Source: an uncultured Opitutia bacterium (lineage in GTDB: Bacteria; Verrucomicrobiota; Verrucomicrobiia; Opitutales; Opitutaceae). Taken from it: a stretch of 64,000 bases of DNA. The stretch is from assembly GCA_903902745.1 (NCBI GenBank), contig CAIUWA010000047.1, positions 1 through 64,000 on the forward strand. Reading direction: 5' to 3'. Below, piece by piece: positions 62,980 to 64,000 of the stretch (position 1 is its first letter; every line of letters starts with the position of its first letter). The notes below the pieces were generated by a model. That model was not told the DNA's origin. It saw only the letters and a program-made list of their open reading frames with translations, and searched no databases. A program made the position numbers and the translations under genes.

Positions 62980-63156
62980 TTACTTGGAAATTTTCCTGGC
63001 AATCAGGAGAGCCGCGATGAGCAGAATGAGGAAGATCGTCACGGAGATGAAAAACAAGATCTTGGCGACCAAGGCCGCGGCGCCCGCGACTCCGGTGAAG
63101 CCCAGGGCCCCGGCGACAATGGCAATCAAGGCGAAGATTAAAGCCCATTTAAGCAT
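62980..63156 (-). CDS. DUF1328-family small membrane protein
   Basis: A 58-residue protein with two helices: MLKWALIFALIAIVAGALGF, TGVAGAAALVAKILFFISVT and a C-terminal IFLILLIAALLIARK. The sequence WALIFALIAIVAGALGFTGV is diagnostic of DUF1328 (YtjA-type) proteins, often induced by envelope or osmotic stress. The ATG at 63156 lies inside a longer frame whose upstream part has no such sense. It stands 37 bases before the VOC gene on the same strand. Confidence 0.9.
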   Translation of the reverse strand: MLKWALIFALIAIVAGALGFTGVAGAAALVAKILFFISVTIFLILLIAALLIARKISK

Positions 63157-63271
63157 AGGAGGAGTTGCCTGCACCGACCGACAAATCCCCTCTCGGTTGC
63201 GCACCATCTGCCTCCCGTCCACTTTCCCCGGTCCTCCGTCTCCCGTCCCCTGTCCACCATCACCTGAGCCC
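63157..63271. other. Short gap, no clear feature
   Basis: Bases 63200-63265 are rich in CCGTCC and TCCCCTG-type words, possibly a decayed arm of a word repeat. No gene seen. Confidence 0.3.
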
Positions 63272-64000
63272 TCACGGATCAACCACCACCGGCAAACCCA
63301 CCCAGGCAAGCTCGAGCAACAACTGCGCATCCCAGTTCGCCAGGCGAAAGCAGCCGTGCGACTCCGTGCGGCCCACTTGCTCCGGCACCGGCGTGCCATG
63401 AATGCCATAGCCCGGACGATCGAGCCCGACCCAGGCCACGCCCACCGGATTGTTCGGGCCCGGCGGGATCACGAGCTTGCGGCCGAGCTCCCGGCCTTCC
63501 TCGGACTCGGGAAACACCGCGGGATCGAAGGTGTAGTTGGGATTAGGGATGACCACAGTCACATGCAGTTCGCCCTCAGGCCGCTTCTCCGCCATGCGCG
63601 CGATGCTCACGGGAAAATGCGCGATCAAGCCGCCCTCGGCATCGCGCGCTTCCAGCACATGGGCCGACAGATAGATGTGCAGATGGGCCGCCACGCCAGC
63701 CGGCTTCACGCGCCCGATGATCGGCACCGTCAGGCTGATGCCGGCCAGCGGCTTGGCCCAGTCCACCGCCGGGTTCAGCCGGCGGATGAGCGCCGGGCTC
63801 GCGTGCGCGCGTTCCGCCACCAGCTCGAGCGCGGTTTCATAGTCTAGTGCGGTCTGCTGGGATTTCCCGAGCCAAGTCGGGCTGAGGGGTTGCAGCCGCG
63901 CGAGATCCTCGGGCGCCAGCGTCAATTGCCCCAACGCCGGCAGGGTGAGTCCGAGTTGCGCCGTCGTCGCCTCGTCCAGCACGCCAGTCGCGGGCAGGCC
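63272..64000 (-). CDS. L,D-transpeptidase (YkuD), N-terminus cut by window edge
   Basis: The frame remains open to base 64000, so the gene continues beyond the window. The visible 242 residues begin GLPATGVLDEATTAQLGL, the end of a PG_binding_1 peptidoglycan-binding domain. The YkuD catalytic domain at the C-terminal half has LHIYLSAHVLEARDAEGGLI, the motif GYGIHGTPVPEQVGRTESHG and CFRLANWDAQ, with the conserved His, Ser, His, Gly, Cys and Arg. It would cross-link or modify peptidoglycan in the periplasm. The signal peptide is outside the window. Confidence 0.93.
   Translation of the reverse strand, partial: GLPATGVLDEATTAQLGLTLPALGQLTLAPEDLARLQPLSPTWLGKSQQTALDYETALELVAERAHASPALIRRLNPAVDWAKPLAGISLTVPIIGRVKPAGVAAHLHIYLSAHVLEARDAEGGLIAHFPVSIARMAEKRPEGELHVTVVIPNPNYTFDPAVFPESEEGRELGRKLVIPPGPNNPVGVAWVGLDRPGYGIHGTPVPEQVGRTESHGCFRLANWDAQLLLELAWVGLPVVVDP

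Noticed and set aside
1-64000. tRNA, rRNA or tmRNA genes
   Set aside because: I looked for T-loop-like GTTCGA stretches with matching stems and for rRNA motifs and found none convincing by eye; a covariance-model scan would be needed to exclude them.

Overview
The window is GC-rich, densely coding chromosomal DNA with no rRNA, tRNA, phage or CRISPR array that I can see. Gene content points to a Verrucomicrobiota bacterium, most likely Opitutaceae. The evidence is paired DUF1552/DUF1592 proteins, several Tat-exported TIM-barrel proteins, pectin-degrading enzymes, many secreted proteins of unknown function, and start codons preceded by pyrimidine-rich rather than purine-rich sequence. The assignment is inference from gene content; no marker gene for taxonomy is present.

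Layout. 1-9 kb: two membrane or coiled-coil genes (the first cut by the window edge), peptide deformylase, a Gfo/Idh/MocA oxidoreductase, a PduO-type cobalamin adenosyltransferase, a DUF6580 membrane protein, a PIN-PhoH ATPase and several unknown envelope proteins. 9.3-16.2 kb: a minus-strand block with both type IIA topoisomerase subunits (ParE-like, then ParC-like further downstream), separated by an S41 protease and a divergent small secreted gene, and followed by an acid-phosphatase lipoprotein coupled to parC by a 4-base overlap. 16-26 kb: an AsmA-like protein, a thioredoxin-fold protein, a tandem array of three small secreted paralogues each with its own terminator, an SGNH hydrolase, a cupin, a lactonase, a class C beta-lactamase-like hydrolase, and a tandem pair of exported paralogues ending in an AT-rich island.

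26-47 kb is a polysaccharide and exported-enzyme region. It holds a GH28 polygalacturonase-like gene, a fusion of a formylglycine-generating-enzyme-like domain to a PL11-type rhamnogalacturonan lyase, an esterase, two DUF1552 proteins with a second esterase and a DUF1592 cytochrome-like protein in one transcriptional direction, and three Tat-signal TIM-barrel proteins. A HigBA-type toxin-antitoxin pair with a perfect operator palindrome sits among them. 47-64 kb: a TonB-C protein, DUF6370, two paralogous BD-FAE-type hydrolases, a glycine-zipper lipoprotein, a fused transporter/spermidine-synthase-like protein, an unusual TIR-TM-PEGA-SUMF1-hydrolase fusion, then a minus-strand run of DoxX, M50-like peptidase, YkgJ, lipocalin, LLM oxidoreductase, VOC protein, DUF1328 and an L,D-transpeptidase cut by the right edge.

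The most striking non-coding feature is the density of dispersed inverted repeats in nearly every long intergenic gap. There are two architectures. One is compact hairpins opening with GTAG and closing with CTAC, resembling REP elements. The other is long imperfect inverted repeats built of reiterated short words. Several lie inside predicted N-terminal extensions or supply stop codons, so gene boundaries next to them were set with that in mind.
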